64,000 bases of DNA, taken from NCBI GenBank assembly GCA_910586975.1, contig CAJUKX010000009.1, forward strand, positions 26,664 to 90,663. Direction: 5' to 3'. The translations under genes were made by a program, and so were the position numbers. Below are positions 1 through 8,798 of this stretch, in pieces. Each line of letters begins with the position of its first letter. Position 1 is the first letter of the stretch. This DNA is from an uncultured Muribaculaceae bacterium (lineage in GTDB: Bacteria; Bacteroidota; Bacteroidia; Bacteroidales; Muribaculaceae). The notes under the pieces were generated by a model that saw only the letters and a program-made list of their open reading frames with translations, was not told where the DNA came from and did no database searches.

Positions 1-1
1 T

Positions 2-283
2 AACCTCGTACGCGGCATCAAAACCTACGGCACCATTATTAACGGGCTGATTGACATTGATAATTGTAGAAAGAGCTACAGAACCGCCATCCTTCTTATT
101 TGCATCCTCAACAAAGCTTATCGACATCATTGAAGTTGCAGAAGATGCTGCCGGAACCACAGCTGTTATATCCTCGGGGGTGGTTGCGGTCCAAACACCC
201 ACGAAATCATTATTTTTTGAGCATGAAGATAGTGCCGCAAGCCCTGCTGCGAGGCCAAGCAATAAGGTGTATTTCTTTAGCAT
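2..283 (-). CDS. Lipoprotein, lipocalin-like, 3' part missing
   Basis: Leftward reading frame that starts with ATG at 283 and is still open at the window edge, giving 94 residues. The N-terminus has a basic start, a hydrophobic stretch and a lipobox ending LSSC, so it should be exported and lipidated. The mature part begins with a NDFVGVWTAT segment, which resembles the first strand of Bacteroidetes lipocalin-like lipoproteins; this family call is tentative. A second lipocalin-like lipoprotein lies at 18303-18761. The 74 bases between it and plsC show no clear promoter. Confidence 0.7.
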   Translation of the reverse strand, partial: MLKKYTLLLGLAAGLAALSSCSKNNDFVGVWTATTPEDITAVVPAASSATSMMSISFVEDANKKDGGSVALSTIINVNQPVNNGAVGFDAAYEV

Positions 284-357
284 AAGTATCTATTTAAAAA
301 TCAGTTATAGTTTATTAACAACTGAGTTGCAGTTGTTGTTTAATGACAAACCAATTA

Positions 358-1086
358 TCATTCACCGCCGCCGGGCAGACTTTGGGCTATCGCTTTGCGA
401 GATTCACTCATAAGGAAGGCAAGGTCGTGCCCCTGCTCACCGGCATATATGGGCTTATGAATGGTGATTATTATCTTACCCCATTTAGGTATGAGTGTTG
501 TACGCGGCATCACATCGTATGCGCCGTCGATGGTGATAGGCACAACAGGCAGGTTGAACTCGGTGGCAAGGATATACGCGCCACGCTTGAAGCGGTGAAG
601 TTTACCATCGCGGGTGCGTGAGCCTTCGGGAAAAACAACCACCGACATACCGCCGGCCAGCTGTTTCTCGGCAGTCACCATCGTTTCGCGCACTGCTCCG
701 GGCGATGAGTTGTCAACAAAAATATGTCCGGAAATCTTGCAACTGAAACCTACCAGCGGTATCCGTTCAAGACTCTTTTTCATCATCCATTTGAAGTTGT
801 GTCCAAGGTAGCCATATATTGCAAATATATCGTATGCACCCTGATGGTTGGCAACGAAAACGTATGATTGACCCTTGGAAATGTTCTCACGGCCTCTGAC
901 CTCCACTCTGACAAGCGTCGCCCAACAAATTATCTTTGCCCATATACGAGGAATCTGATACCCCCAGAATCGGCTTCCGCCGAGTATCGACGCCAGAATG
1001 GTAAGCACCGCTGCCACTACCGTAACCACAAGGGCTACCGGAACAAGCACACATAATTGATAAATTCTGTACAGAAACAATTTCAT
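358..1086 (-). CDS. plsC: 1-acyl-sn-glycerol-3-phosphate acyltransferase
   Basis: Transfers the second acyl chain to lysophosphatidic acid in phospholipid synthesis, at the inner membrane. The protein (242 residues) has an N-terminal hydrophobic segment, the NHQGAYD block carrying the HX4D catalytic motif, and the FPEGSRTRDG block that binds the glycerol phosphate. I chose the ATG at 1086 because it overlaps the upstream pgpA stop as TAATG, a typical coupling; a GTG two codons earlier is also possible. It is translationally coupled to pgpA, and both act in phospholipid synthesis. Confidence 0.92.
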   Translation of the reverse strand: MKLFLYRIYQLCVLVPVALVVTVVAAVLTILASILGGSRFWGYQIPRIWAKIICWATLVRVEVRGRENISKGQSYVFVANHQGAYDIFAIYGYLGHNFKWMMKKSLERIPLVGFSCKISGHIFVDNSSPGAVRETMVTAEKQLAGGMSVVVFPEGSRTRDGKLHRFKRGAYILATEFNLPVVPITIDGAYDVMPRTTLIPKWGKIIITIHKPIYAGEQGHDLAFLMSESRKAIAQSLPGGGE

Positions 1087-1622
1087 TACCACAACACATT
1101 AGGAAGATTGAACACATATTTTACCAACAGAACTATGATAAGAGCATAGAAGCCCGCGAGCACATCGTCGAGCATAACACCCCATCCGCCGGGAAATTTC
1201 TTCTCCACAGCCCTGCAACCAAGTGGCTTAAAGATATCAATAAGCCTGAACAGTCCGAATCCGAGCAGCGCCATTAGCCATGTCCAATCGCTCGATGCTG
1301 TGGCACACGGAGCTACAAGAAGCGGAATCCAGCAGCCTACGTATTCATCTATCACAACTGCCCGAGGGTCAGGGCCCCAGTAATTCTCCATAATATCCGA
1401 TGTCCATGCGCCCACTATTGTCACGGTGATAATCAACAAGAACGTGACTATAGTGACCCATAACGGGGGCAAAAAAAGATAGAGCGCATACCAGAGAAGA
1501 AGACCTGTGAAAGCTGCGACAGTGCCGGGAGCAAACGGAACAAGGCCTGTGTAAAGACCCGTAGACAGCACCTCATGAAAGCGCGGTGCCACTCCTAATT
1601 TCTTATAATTATTATCTGACAT
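1086..1622 (-). CDS. pgpA: Phosphatidylglycerophosphatase A
   Basis: Removes the phosphate from phosphatidylglycerol phosphate to give phosphatidylglycerol. The 178-residue protein has several membrane segments and the family signatures: an APGT-type block near residue 30 (FAPGTVAAFTG) and the acidic VIDEYVGCW block in the middle. The size fits the PgpA family. It leads a two-gene leftward unit with plsC and is divergent from the rfb operon, the two sharing a 140-base control region. Confidence 0.88.
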   Translation of the reverse strand: MSDNNYKKLGVAPRFHEVLSTGLYTGLVPFAPGTVAAFTGLLLWYALYLFLPPLWVTIVTFLLIITVTIVGAWTSDIMENYWGPDPRAVVIDEYVGCWIPLLVAPCATASSDWTWLMALLGFGLFRLIDIFKPLGCRAVEKKFPGGWGVMLDDVLAGFYALIIVLLVKYVFNLPNVLW

Positions 1623-1677
1623 TATTATTTAACCGTTTACCGGGAGTGTGTTAAATTCAAAACGCACTCCTAACATG

Positions 1678-1709
1678 CAAAGGTACAAAAAAAGATTTCG
1701 CAAGGCAAT
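1678..1709 (-). promoter_or_regulatory. Promoter of pgpA-plsC
   Basis: On the minus strand TACCTTTG (1685-1678) matches the Bacteroidetes -7 box TAnnTTTG, and ATTG (1709-1706), one mismatch from TTTG, lies 20 bases upstream. The start codon of pgpA is 56 bases downstream. Back to back with the rfb promoter. Confidence 0.55.
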
Positions 1710-1712
1710 ATT

Positions 1713-1744
1713 TTTGCTAATTTAATCAAATTTACATATCTTTG
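1713..1744 (+). promoter_or_regulatory. Promoter of the rfbACB operon
   Basis: TTTG (1713-1716), 20 bases, then TATCTTTG (1737-1744): an exact match to the Bacteroidetes primary sigma consensus. Transcription should begin near 1748, leaving a short leader before the rfbA start at 1764. Confidence 0.8.
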
Positions 1745-1763
1745 TAAGAGAAAATTCTACATT

Positions 1764-2669
1764 ATGAAAGGTATAGTACTGGCAGGAGGCAGCGGAACGC
1801 GCCTATACCCCATCACCAAGGGCGTAAGTAAACAATTACTACCTATTTACGACAAACCTATGGTGTATTATCCCATCTCCACGCTAATGATGGCGGGAAT
1901 CAGGGATATATTGGTCATATCCACCCCCGATGATCTTCCGGGCTTCAAACGTCTGCTCGGCGACGGCAATGACTTCGGCGTGAAATTCTCGTACGCAGAG
2001 CAACCTTCGCCCGACGGCCTTGCTCAGGCTTTTATCATAGGAAGGGAGTTTATAGGCGACGACGATGTATGTCTTGTCCTCGGCGATAATATATTTCACG
2101 GCGCAGGATTTACCAAAGTTCTTAAACAGGCCGTTGCCAAAGTAAAGGATGAAGGCCTTGCAACCATATTCGGCTATTGGGTCGACGATCCCGAACGATA
2201 TGGTGTGGCTGAATTTGATATGAACGGCAAATGCCTCTCTATTGAGGAGAAACCGGCAAACCCAAAGAGCAACTATGCCGTTGTAGGACTTTACTTTTAT
2301 CCGAACTCGGTAGTTGAGATAGCGTCGAGAATAAAGCCGTCGGCCCGAGGTGAGCTTGAAATCACAACCGTAAACCAGGAATATCTGTCGCAAGGTATAT
2401 TGTGCGTGGAAAAATTGCCGCGCGGATTTGCATGGTTAGACACCGGCACCCACGATTCGCTTGCCGATGCCTCGATATACGTTGAGGTTCTTGAAAAACG
2501 TCAGGGGCTTAAGATTGCATGCCTTGAAGGAATTGCATACCGACAGGGCTGGATTTCGACCGAACGTATGACCGAGATTGCCAAGCCGATGTTGAAAAAC
2601 CAGTACGGGCAATATCTGATGAAAGTAATAGACGAAGTATCACGTTCTACCATAAGCAACTTAGACTGA
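1764..2669 (+). CDS. rfbA: Glucose-1-phosphate thymidylyltransferase
   Basis: Makes dTDP-glucose from dTTP and glucose 1-phosphate, the first step of dTDP-deoxysugar synthesis for surface polysaccharide. At 301 residues it has the usual RmlA length. The N-terminus shows the nucleotide-binding signature [13 protein letters not shown], followed by [12 protein letters not shown], and LGDNIFHG in the middle. First gene of an rfbA-rfbC-rfbB operon; its stop overlaps the next start by one base (TGATG). Confidence 0.96.
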   Translation: MKGIVLAGGSGTRLYPITKGVSKQLLPIYDKPMVYYPISTLMMAGIRDILVISTPDDLPGFKRLLGDGNDFGVKFSYAEQPSPDGLAQAFIIGREFIGDDDVCLVLGDNIFHGAGFTKVLKQAVAKVKDEGLATIFGYWVDDPERYGVAEFDMNGKCLSIEEKPANPKSNYAVVGLYFYPNSVVEIASRIKPSARGELEITTVNQEYLSQGILCVEKLPRGFAWLDTGTHDSLADASIYVEVLEKRQGLKIACLEGIAYRQGWISTERMTEIAKPMLKNQYGQYLMKVIDEVSRSTISNLD

Positions 2670-3220
2670 TGGATTTTATAAAGTGTGACATAAAAGGGCC
2701 GGTTGTAATCCGTCCTGTAAAACATAAAGATGCCAGGGGATATTTCATGGAAACATTCCGCCTGGATGAGTTCAGAAAGCATGTCGGAGACATCGAATTT
2801 GTACAAGAAAACGAAAGCTGCTCAACCCGTGGTGTGATTCGCGGACTGCACTTTCAGGCGCCGCCCTTCGCTCAGGCAAAACTCGTAAGGTGCGTACGCG
2901 GCCGTGTGCTCGATGTAGCCGTTGACATACGGGCAGGATCACCTACCTACGGACAATTTGTGGCTGTGGAACTGTCAGAAGACAATGGAGTTCAGCTGTT
3001 CGTACCACGAGGATTTGCCCACGGATTTTCAGTACTCAGCGATGAAGCCGTCTTCCAATATAAATGCGACAACTACTATGCACCTCATGCCGAGGGAGGA
3101 ATATCCATACTTGATACTTCACTCGGCATAGACTGGGGTATAGCCGCCGATGAGGCCATCCTGAGTCAGAAAGACACCCTGCATCCTAAATTTAAAGATT
3201 TTGAAACACCTTTCAAGTAA
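2669..3220 (+). CDS. rfbC: dTDP-4-dehydrorhamnose 3,5-epimerase
   Basis: Epimerises dTDP-4-keto-6-deoxyglucose at C3 and C5 on the way to dTDP-rhamnose. The 183-residue cupin has the RGLHFQ block with the catalytic histidine, and VPRGFAHGF near the C-terminal half, both diagnostic of RmlC. It overlaps rfbA by one base and is followed directly by rfbB, so the three are cotranscribed. The reductase RmlD is not encoded in this window. Confidence 0.95.
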   Translation: MDFIKCDIKGPVVIRPVKHKDARGYFMETFRLDEFRKHVGDIEFVQENESCSTRGVIRGLHFQAPPFAQAKLVRCVRGRVLDVAVDIRAGSPTYGQFVAVELSEDNGVQLFVPRGFAHGFSVLSDEAVFQYKCDNYYAPHAEGGISILDTSLGIDWGIAADEAILSQKDTLHPKFKDFETPFK

Positions 3221-4294
3221 ATGGATTTTAAACGGAATATACTTATAACCGGCGGAGCCGGATTCATAGGCTCGCACGTGGTAAGACTTTTTGTGACCAA
3301 ACACCCCGATTATCGCATTGTGAATCTTGACAAACTCACCTATGCCGGGAATCTCGAAAATCTGCGCGATATCGAGAATATGCCCAATTATGTGTTTGTT
3401 AAGGCTGACATAACGGATATAGAAACCATGCGCAAGGTGATGGCAGACTACAATATAGACGGAGTAATACATCTGGCAGCTGAAAGCCACGTGGACCGTT
3501 CTATTCTGAATCCGTTTGAATTTGCCAATACAAACGTAATGGGAACCTTGTCGCTGCTGCAGGCTGCAAGAGAATATTGGGAAAAGTCAGCTCAAGGATA
3601 TGAGGGCAAACTCTTCTACCATATATCTACCGACGAGGTATATGGAGCCTTAAAACCGGGCAAAGAACTGTTTACCGAGACCACTCCGTATTCACCCCAT
3701 TCGCCCTACTCCGCTTCAAAGGCTTCGAGCGACCACTTTGTGCGCGCATATCACGACACCTACGGTATGCCTACCATAGTTACAAACTGCTCAAACAACT
3801 ATGGACCATACCAATTCCCCGAGAAATTGATACCTCTGTTTATCAACAATATACGTCATCACAAACCTCTGCCTGTATATGGAAAAGGCGAAAACGTACG
3901 CGACTGGCTTTTCGTAGAAGACCATGCCCGCGCCATCGAACTTATTTTCCATAAAGGAAAGGTTGCCGACACATATAATATAGGCGGCTTCAATGAATGG
4001 CGCAATATTGACCTTATCAAGGTACTGATTGCCACAGTAGACCGACTGCTTGGAAATCCTGACGGTCACAGCCTTGAACTGATAACATTTGTAACCGATC
4101 GTCAGGGCCACGACCTGCGCTATGCCATAGATTCGACAAAACTCAAAAACGAGCTGGGATGGGAGCCTTCACTTCAATTTGAAGAAGGAATTGAAAAGAC
4201 CGTAAAGTGGTATCTCGACAACCAGACTTGGCTTGACAACATTACGTCAGGCGACTATCAGAAGTATTACGAAGATATGTATTCCAACCGATAG
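3221..4294 (+). CDS. rfbB: dTDP-glucose 4,6-dehydratase
   Basis: NAD-dependent short-chain dehydrogenase/reductase that turns dTDP-glucose into dTDP-4-keto-6-deoxyglucose. The GGAGFIGSH dinucleotide-binding motif is at the N-terminus, HLAAESHVDRS follows, and the catalytic YSASK motif sits near residue 165. Its 357 residues fit RmlB. It abuts rfbC with no gap. A strong hairpin terminator lies just downstream, inside the 3' end of the converging glycosyltransferase gene. Confidence 0.96.
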   Translation: MDFKRNILITGGAGFIGSHVVRLFVTKHPDYRIVNLDKLTYAGNLENLRDIENMPNYVFVKADITDIETMRKVMADYNIDGVIHLAAESHVDRSILNPFEFANTNVMGTLSLLQAAREYWEKSAQGYEGKLFYHISTDEVYGALKPGKELFTETTPYSPHSPYSASKASSDHFVRAYHDTYGMPTIVTNCSNNYGPYQFPEKLIPLFINNIRHHKPLPVYGKGENVRDWLFVEDHARAIELIFHKGKVADTYNIGGFNEWRNIDLIKVLIATVDRLLGNPDGHSLELITFVTDRQGHDLRYAIDSTKLKNELGWEPSLQFEEGIEKTVKWYLDNQTWLDNITSGDYQKYYEDMYSNR

Positions 4295-4296
4295 GT

Positions 4297-5037
4297 CTAC
4301 TTACTACCCTTTACAAAGGCTTTTGCGCTGATTATCGCCAATGTAAGACGATGGCCCAAAAGCCTTTGTATTTTTTTCTTGAATTTATACATCGGAGATT
4401 CCCACGATGCGGCAAAATGATGTATGGCCACAGTGCGCGGCGTCTTCTCAAGCTTGTTTGTCAACAGATGCACAGGGCTGAAAAAATCCTTGGGAAAGAT
4501 GCAGAAACAGCTGTCATCGTCACTGAATGCGCCAACACTCTCTATTGACTTAAGCTTACGGTCCTTGCACAATATCTCAGTCATAAGCATGGGTACAGGA
4601 GTAGTGTTCATCGAACCGTCTTCGTTCACAAAATGTCGGCCTTCGTAGTAGTCAAGCATCTTCTTGAATGGGGCGAAACCTTTCTCGGCACCCATCACAG
4701 CCGCTTCGATATTATCGAGGTAGCTTTCCTGACCAAACATATACGGCAGATGAAGGAAATCATCAAAATTCTTTATAACCTCCACATCAGAGTCGAGATA
4801 TATACCACCGTAATTATACAGGGCATAAAATCTGATATAATCGGCGGCAAACGCATATTTACGGGCATCAAAAGCCTCGCTTACCCACACAGACTTATCC
4901 TTTGGGAAACGGTTGAAGTCCCAAAGCATAATTTGGTAATCTGGAAGTTTCTTCTTCCATGTATCCAGACAAAATTGTATTTTCTTAGGATACGGATCAT
5001 CGCTCAGCCAGCAGAAATGTATAATTTTGGGAATCAT
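4297..5037 (-). CDS. Glycosyltransferase, GT32-like (capsular/DXD type)
   Basis: Probably adds a sugar to a surface polysaccharide. The protein of 246 residues opens with IPKIIHFCWLS, typical of the sugar-binding DXD glycosyltransferases, and has the conserved GGIYLDSDVE block, where DSD is the metal-binding DXD motif. It converges on rfbB, leaving only 2 bases between the stops, and its start overlaps the end of the next glycosyltransferase gene by 4 bases (ATGA), so the two are cotranscribed. The acceptor is not predictable. Confidence 0.85.
   Translation of the reverse strand: MIPKIIHFCWLSDDPYPKKIQFCLDTWKKKLPDYQIMLWDFNRFPKDKSVWVSEAFDARKYAFAADYIRFYALYNYGGIYLDSDVEVIKNFDDFLHLPYMFGQESYLDNIEAAVMGAEKGFAPFKKMLDYYEGRHFVNEDGSMNTTPVPMLMTEILCKDRKLKSIESVGAFSDDDSCFCIFPKDFFSPVHLLTNKLEKTPRTVAIHHFAASWESPMYKFKKKIQRLLGHRLTLAIISAKAFVKGSK
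4313..4377 (+). terminator. Terminator of the rfbACB operon
   Basis: A perfect 13-base inverted repeat (4313-4325 with 4357-4369; arms ACAAAGGCTTTTG and its complement) followed by A and seven T on the plus strand. It lies entirely within the 3' coding end of the converging GT32 gene, so the same bases serve as codons on the other strand. Confidence 0.75.
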
Positions 5038-6224
5038 ATCGTTTTATTATAAACGTTCATAAGGATATTGTAATGTGTTTCGGCCGAGAAACGTGTCAGG
5101 CTATTTTCTCTTATCTCATCATTATCCCAGTTTTTGTCAAAAGCAGCGATAATTGCAGATTTAAGCCCATCAACACTTCCGCTCTCAAAAATCAGTCCGG
5201 TACGCCCGTCATCGATCAATTCGGGTATTCCTCCGATATTTGCGCCTACTACGGGTGTGCCACAGCTCAATGATTCAATAACACCGAGAGGATTATTCTC
5301 ATACCACTGCGACGGTATCACCGAGAATCGTGCTTTTGAGAGCAAATCACTGACCTGCAAAGCGTTCAACCGGCCGAGAAATTCAATATTCCGAGACGGC
5401 GATTCCTGCATCAACGGGCCATCTCCGGCTATTTTCAACTTATAGGGCAACTGACTGGCGGCTTCGAGCAGGACATCAAGCCCCTTTTCGTGCGACAGGC
5501 GCCCGACGAAGCAATAATAATCTTCTCGTTGGCCTGAGTGCGGCTCCTTCAGTCGTTCAGCTATCGAAAAATCAAGGAAATTGCAATTAACCACAAGTTT
5601 ATCTTCCGAGAAGCCGGCCTGCATCATCTTTGAACGCATGAACTTGCTCGGACAGATAAAAGTATCCACGTTGTGTTCCAATACATCCTTGTTCCACTTC
5701 AGTGCTTCGATATATGCAACGGCACTTGCCACCAAAGAGCCTTTCATGCAACGCTTTTTCAGAACATTAGCTTTGGACGTAAAACACTCCTCGCAATTGT
5801 GTCCATCATGCAGACAAAGATAAGACGGACAAATCAGCTTATAATCATGCAATGTCCATACCACCTTGATATTACGTCTTTTAGCAATAAGAGCGAGCTT
5901 GGGCGACAAATAGCTGTGGATATTATTGAGGTGAACCACATCAGGTTTGAAATCATCAAGAATCTTACTGAATGACCTGTTGATGTCTCCAAGTCCAAGT
6001 GTACGCTTGAGAGCGGCAATTTTATGAGCCATACCTTTGCCAAAATCAACCTCCGATGCGAAATAGCTATCCCACCGCGAAGGTATATTCTCAGGATAAG
6101 ACATTGAATATACCGCGGTTGTATGGCCGTGACAGGTCAGCAATCGCTCAAGATTGATGGAACACACGCAATCCCCTCCTCGGGGATAATAGAATTTATT
6201 TATTATCAGGACTCTCAGAGACAT
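5034..6224 (-). CDS. Glycosyltransferase family 4 (GT-B fold)
   Basis: Predicted to transfer a sugar nucleotide residue to a glycan. Its 396 residues show the GT4 pattern: an N-terminal acceptor domain beginning with a YPRGGDC glycine-rich loop, and a C-terminal donor domain with FVGRLSHEKGLD, IAGDGP and a late E-x7-E block (NNPLGVIESLSCGTPVV). A CxxC-rich stretch (HDGHNCEECF) occurs in the middle, as in several Bacteroidetes GT4 enzymes. It leads a two-gene unit with the GT32 gene and has its own promoter at 6249-6279. Confidence 0.88.
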   Translation of the reverse strand: MSLRVLIINKFYYPRGGDCVCSINLERLLTCHGHTTAVYSMSYPENIPSRWDSYFASEVDFGKGMAHKIAALKRTLGLGDINRSFSKILDDFKPDVVHLNNIHSYLSPKLALIAKRRNIKVVWTLHDYKLICPSYLCLHDGHNCEECFTSKANVLKKRCMKGSLVASAVAYIEALKWNKDVLEHNVDTFICPSKFMRSKMMQAGFSEDKLVVNCNFLDFSIAERLKEPHSGQREDYYCFVGRLSHEKGLDVLLEAASQLPYKLKIAGDGPLMQESPSRNIEFLGRLNALQVSDLLSKARFSVIPSQWYENNPLGVIESLSCGTPVVGANIGGIPELIDDGRTGLIFESGSVDGLKSAIIAAFDKNWDNDEIRENSLTRFSAETHYNILMNVYNKTI

Positions 6225-6248
6225 TAATATTTAGATGTTGATTCATTG

Positions 6249-6279
6249 CAAAGTTACAAATTTTATCCACTTCAGCAAA
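6249..6279 (-). promoter_or_regulatory. Promoter of the GT4-GT32 pair
   Basis: Minus strand TTTG (6279-6276), 19 bases, then TAACTTTG (6256-6249), a consensus Bacteroidetes promoter about 25 bases before the GT4 start. Back to back with the ugd promoter. Confidence 0.75.
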
Positions 6280-6316
6280 AATAGAAACTAAAAATTTATT
6301 CCTGCAGGTTTATTAC

Positions 6317-6347
6317 TTTCAAATATTGATGAATTTTATTATCTTTG
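6317..6347 (+). promoter_or_regulatory. Promoter of ugd
   Basis: TATCTTTG at 6340-6347 is a perfect -7 box. The -33 position holds TTTC (6317-6320) in place of TTTG, 19 bases upstream. The TTG inside this -7 box at 6345 opens the same frame as ugd but would precede the transcript start, so it is not used. Confidence 0.6.
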
Positions 6348-6404
6348 CACATTACAACGGAGCCACTGCACTCAACTTCGTTATTTCTAAATAATAATCA
6401 TAAT

Positions 6405-7721
6405 ATGAATATAGCCATAGTTGGCACCGGATATGTAGGCCTTGTATCAGGCACTTGTTTCGCAGAGATGGGAGTTGATGTCACCTGTGTTGACATTGAC
6501 CGTGAGAAGGTTGAAGCCCTGCGCAAGGGGATTATTCCTATTTATGAGCCCGATCTTGATGGCATGGTAAAACGAAATGTCGAACAAGGACGCCTGCATT
6601 TCACTACCGATCTCGCCGATTGTATAGATGACGTTGACATAGTATTCAGCGCTGTGGGTACTCCTCCCGACGAGGATGGCTCGGCTGACTTGAAATATGT
6701 ACTCGATGTAGCCCGTACTTTCGGCCAAAACATTAAAAAATACACACTGCTCGTCACAAAATCCACCGTACCGGTAGGCACTGCAGCCAAGGTAAAGGCT
6801 GTAATTGCCGAAGAGTTGGCAAAGCGTGGCGAGGAGATTCCATTTGATGTAGCATCAAACCCCGAATTCCTTAAAGAAGGCGCTGCCATAGCCGACTTCA
6901 TGCGCCCCGACCGTGTGGTGGTGGGAGTTGACTCGGAAAGAGCACGTAAGCTCATGTCGCGCCTTTATCGCCCTATCCTTCTCAGCAACTTCAGAGTTAT
7001 CTTTACTGATATACCTTCGGCCGAGATGATCAAATATGCTGCCAACTCAATGCTCGCCACACGCATATCGTTTATGAATGATATAGCCAACCTGTGCGAG
7101 CTGGTAGGTGCAGACGTCAACATGGTAAGGCTCGGAATAGGTAGCGATACCCGCATAGGATCCAAATTCCTTTATCCGGGCTGCGGATACGGAGGCTCTT
7201 GTTTCCCTAAAGATGTCAAGGCCCTGATAAAAACTGCCGAAAAGGCCGGATATGACATGAAGGTGCTTCGTGCGGTAGAAGACGTTAACCAGAATCAGAA
7301 GGGTATACTTATAGAAAAGCTGCTCAAACGATTCAATAACGACTTGAAAGGCAAGAATATAGCAATATGGGGATTGGCATTCAAGGCCGGTACCGACGAT
7401 ATGCGCGAGGCTACATCGCTCACCGTAATCAACAAACTCTCCAAAGCCGGTGCCACTATACGCGTTTACGACCCCGTGGCCATGAACGAATGTCGCCGAC
7501 GCATGGGCGACAAGGTTATATATGCCACCGATGCATACGATGCCCTTGTAGACGCCGACGCCATGCTGCTGCTCACAGAATGGAAACAATTCCGCATTCC
7601 GTCATGGAAGGTTGTGCTGCGCACCATGCGCAAGCCAATCATATTTGACGGCAGAAATATTTACGACCCCTCAGAACTTGAACTTGCGGGCATTGAATAT
7701 CATTCAATTGGCCGCAAATAA
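6405..7721 (+). CDS. ugd: UDP-glucose 6-dehydrogenase
   Basis: Oxidises UDP-glucose to UDP-glucuronate with two NAD, supplying acidic sugars for capsule. The protein (438 residues) has the N-terminal Rossmann motif GTGYVGLVSG, the central block with K and N active residues, and the catalytic cysteine in GCGYGGSCFPKD. I start at the ATG at 6405, which begins directly with the Rossmann strand (MNIAIVG); an upstream in-frame start would fall within the promoter. The radical SAM and glycosyltransferase genes follow with short gaps. Confidence 0.96.
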   Translation: MNIAIVGTGYVGLVSGTCFAEMGVDVTCVDIDREKVEALRKGIIPIYEPDLDGMVKRNVEQGRLHFTTDLADCIDDVDIVFSAVGTPPDEDGSADLKYVLDVARTFGQNIKKYTLLVTKSTVPVGTAAKVKAVIAEELAKRGEEIPFDVASNPEFLKEGAAIADFMRPDRVVVGVDSERARKLMSRLYRPILLSNFRVIFTDIPSAEMIKYAANSMLATRISFMNDIANLCELVGADVNMVRLGIGSDTRIGSKFLYPGCGYGGSCFPKDVKALIKTAEKAGYDMKVLRAVEDVNQNQKGILIEKLLKRFNNDLKGKNIAIWGLAFKAGTDDMREATSLTVINKLSKAGATIRVYDPVAMNECRRRMGDKVIYATDAYDALVDADAMLLLTEWKQFRIPSWKVVLRTMRKPIIFDGRNIYDPSELELAGIEYHSIGRK

Positions 7722-7739
7722 AGTTAAGACATACCTTAT

Positions 7740-8798
7740 ATGAACGTACAGAATCCAACAGACGCATCTATAATACTGACCTATCGCTGCCCGATGAGAT
7801 GCCAGATGTGCAATATCTGGCAAAATCCGACCAATCCAAAGGAGGAACTCAAAGCATCGGACCTGCGCAGTCTACCCAAACTGAAATTCATAAATCTAAC
7901 CGGCGGCGAGCCTTTCGTACGCGAGGATATTGAAGAAATAGTTGAGGAGTGCTATCGCCATACCGACCGAATAGTTATTTCCACTTCCGGTTATTTTGAA
8001 GACCGTGTGATTGCTTTGGCCGAAAAATTCCCCAATATCGGCATACGCATTTCAATAGAAGGTCTCAGCCAGAAGAATGACGAACTGCGCGGACGACAGG
8101 GCGGATTCGACCGCGGATTGCGCACACTGCTCACTCTCAAGCGCATGGGTGTGAAAGACATAGGATTCGGCTGCACGGTATCCAACCATAACTCCAAGGA
8201 CATGCTTGCTTTGTATAAGCTGTCGCTTGAACTCGGGCTTGAATTTGCAACCGCAGCCTTTCACAACTCATACTACTTCCATAAGGACGATAATCATATT
8301 ACAAACACACAGGAAGTATGCTCTGACTTCGAGCAACTTATAGAATGGCAATTGGCCGAGAACAGCCCGAAATCCTGGTTCAGAGCCTTCTTCAATATGG
8401 GTCTGATAAACTACATAGAGGGTGGCCGCCGCATGCTTCCTTGCGAAGCCGGCTCGGCCAACTTCTTCATAGATCCATGGGGTGAAGTATTCCCCTGCAA
8501 TGGCATGGAAAGCCATTTATGGAAGGAATCAATGGGAAATATCCATAATGATGATTTCATGACCATCTGGAATTCGCCCCAAGCCGAAAAGGTTCGTGCC
8601 ATGGTGCGCAAATGTCCCAAAAACTGCTGGATGGTGGGCACAGCTTCACCTGTGATGCACAAATATATAAAACATCCCTTAAAATGGGCGTTGAAAAACA
8701 AACTGCGCTCGTTAAGGGGACTTAAACCCTGTCTCGACAAGACTTGGTATGATGTAGGCCAGGATCCACAACAAGGAGTTATGCCCAAGAAATCATGA
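7740..8798 (+). CDS. Radical SAM protein with SPASM-type C-terminus
   Basis: The N-terminus has the CxxxCxxC iron-sulfur motif (CPMRCQMC) that cleaves S-adenosylmethionine, and NLTGGEPFVRED matches the SAM-binding GGE block. The C-terminal part has several cysteines (CEAGSANFF, FPCNGM, then KCPKNCW), as in SPASM/twitch domains that hold auxiliary clusters. Length 352. It lies between ugd and a glycosyltransferase whose start overlaps its stop by 4 bases, which suggests modification of a glycan or lipid carrier; the substrate is unknown. Confidence 0.85.
   Translation: MNVQNPTDASIILTYRCPMRCQMCNIWQNPTNPKEELKASDLRSLPKLKFINLTGGEPFVREDIEEIVEECYRHTDRIVISTSGYFEDRVIALAEKFPNIGIRISIEGLSQKNDELRGRQGGFDRGLRTLLTLKRMGVKDIGFGCTVSNHNSKDMLALYKLSLELGLEFATAAFHNSYYFHKDDNHITNTQEVCSDFEQLIEWQLAENSPKSWFRAFFNMGLINYIEGGRRMLPCEAGSANFFIDPWGEVFPCNGMESHLWKESMGNIHNDDFMTIWNSPQAEKVRAMVRKCPKNCWMVGTASPVMHKYIKHPLKWALKNKLRSLRGLKPCLDKTWYDVGQDPQQGVMPKKS

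Noticed and set aside
6345..6404. Upstream start for ugd at a TTG
   Set aside because: The TTG lies inside the -7 promoter box, and the ATG at 6405 begins exactly at the Rossmann strand.
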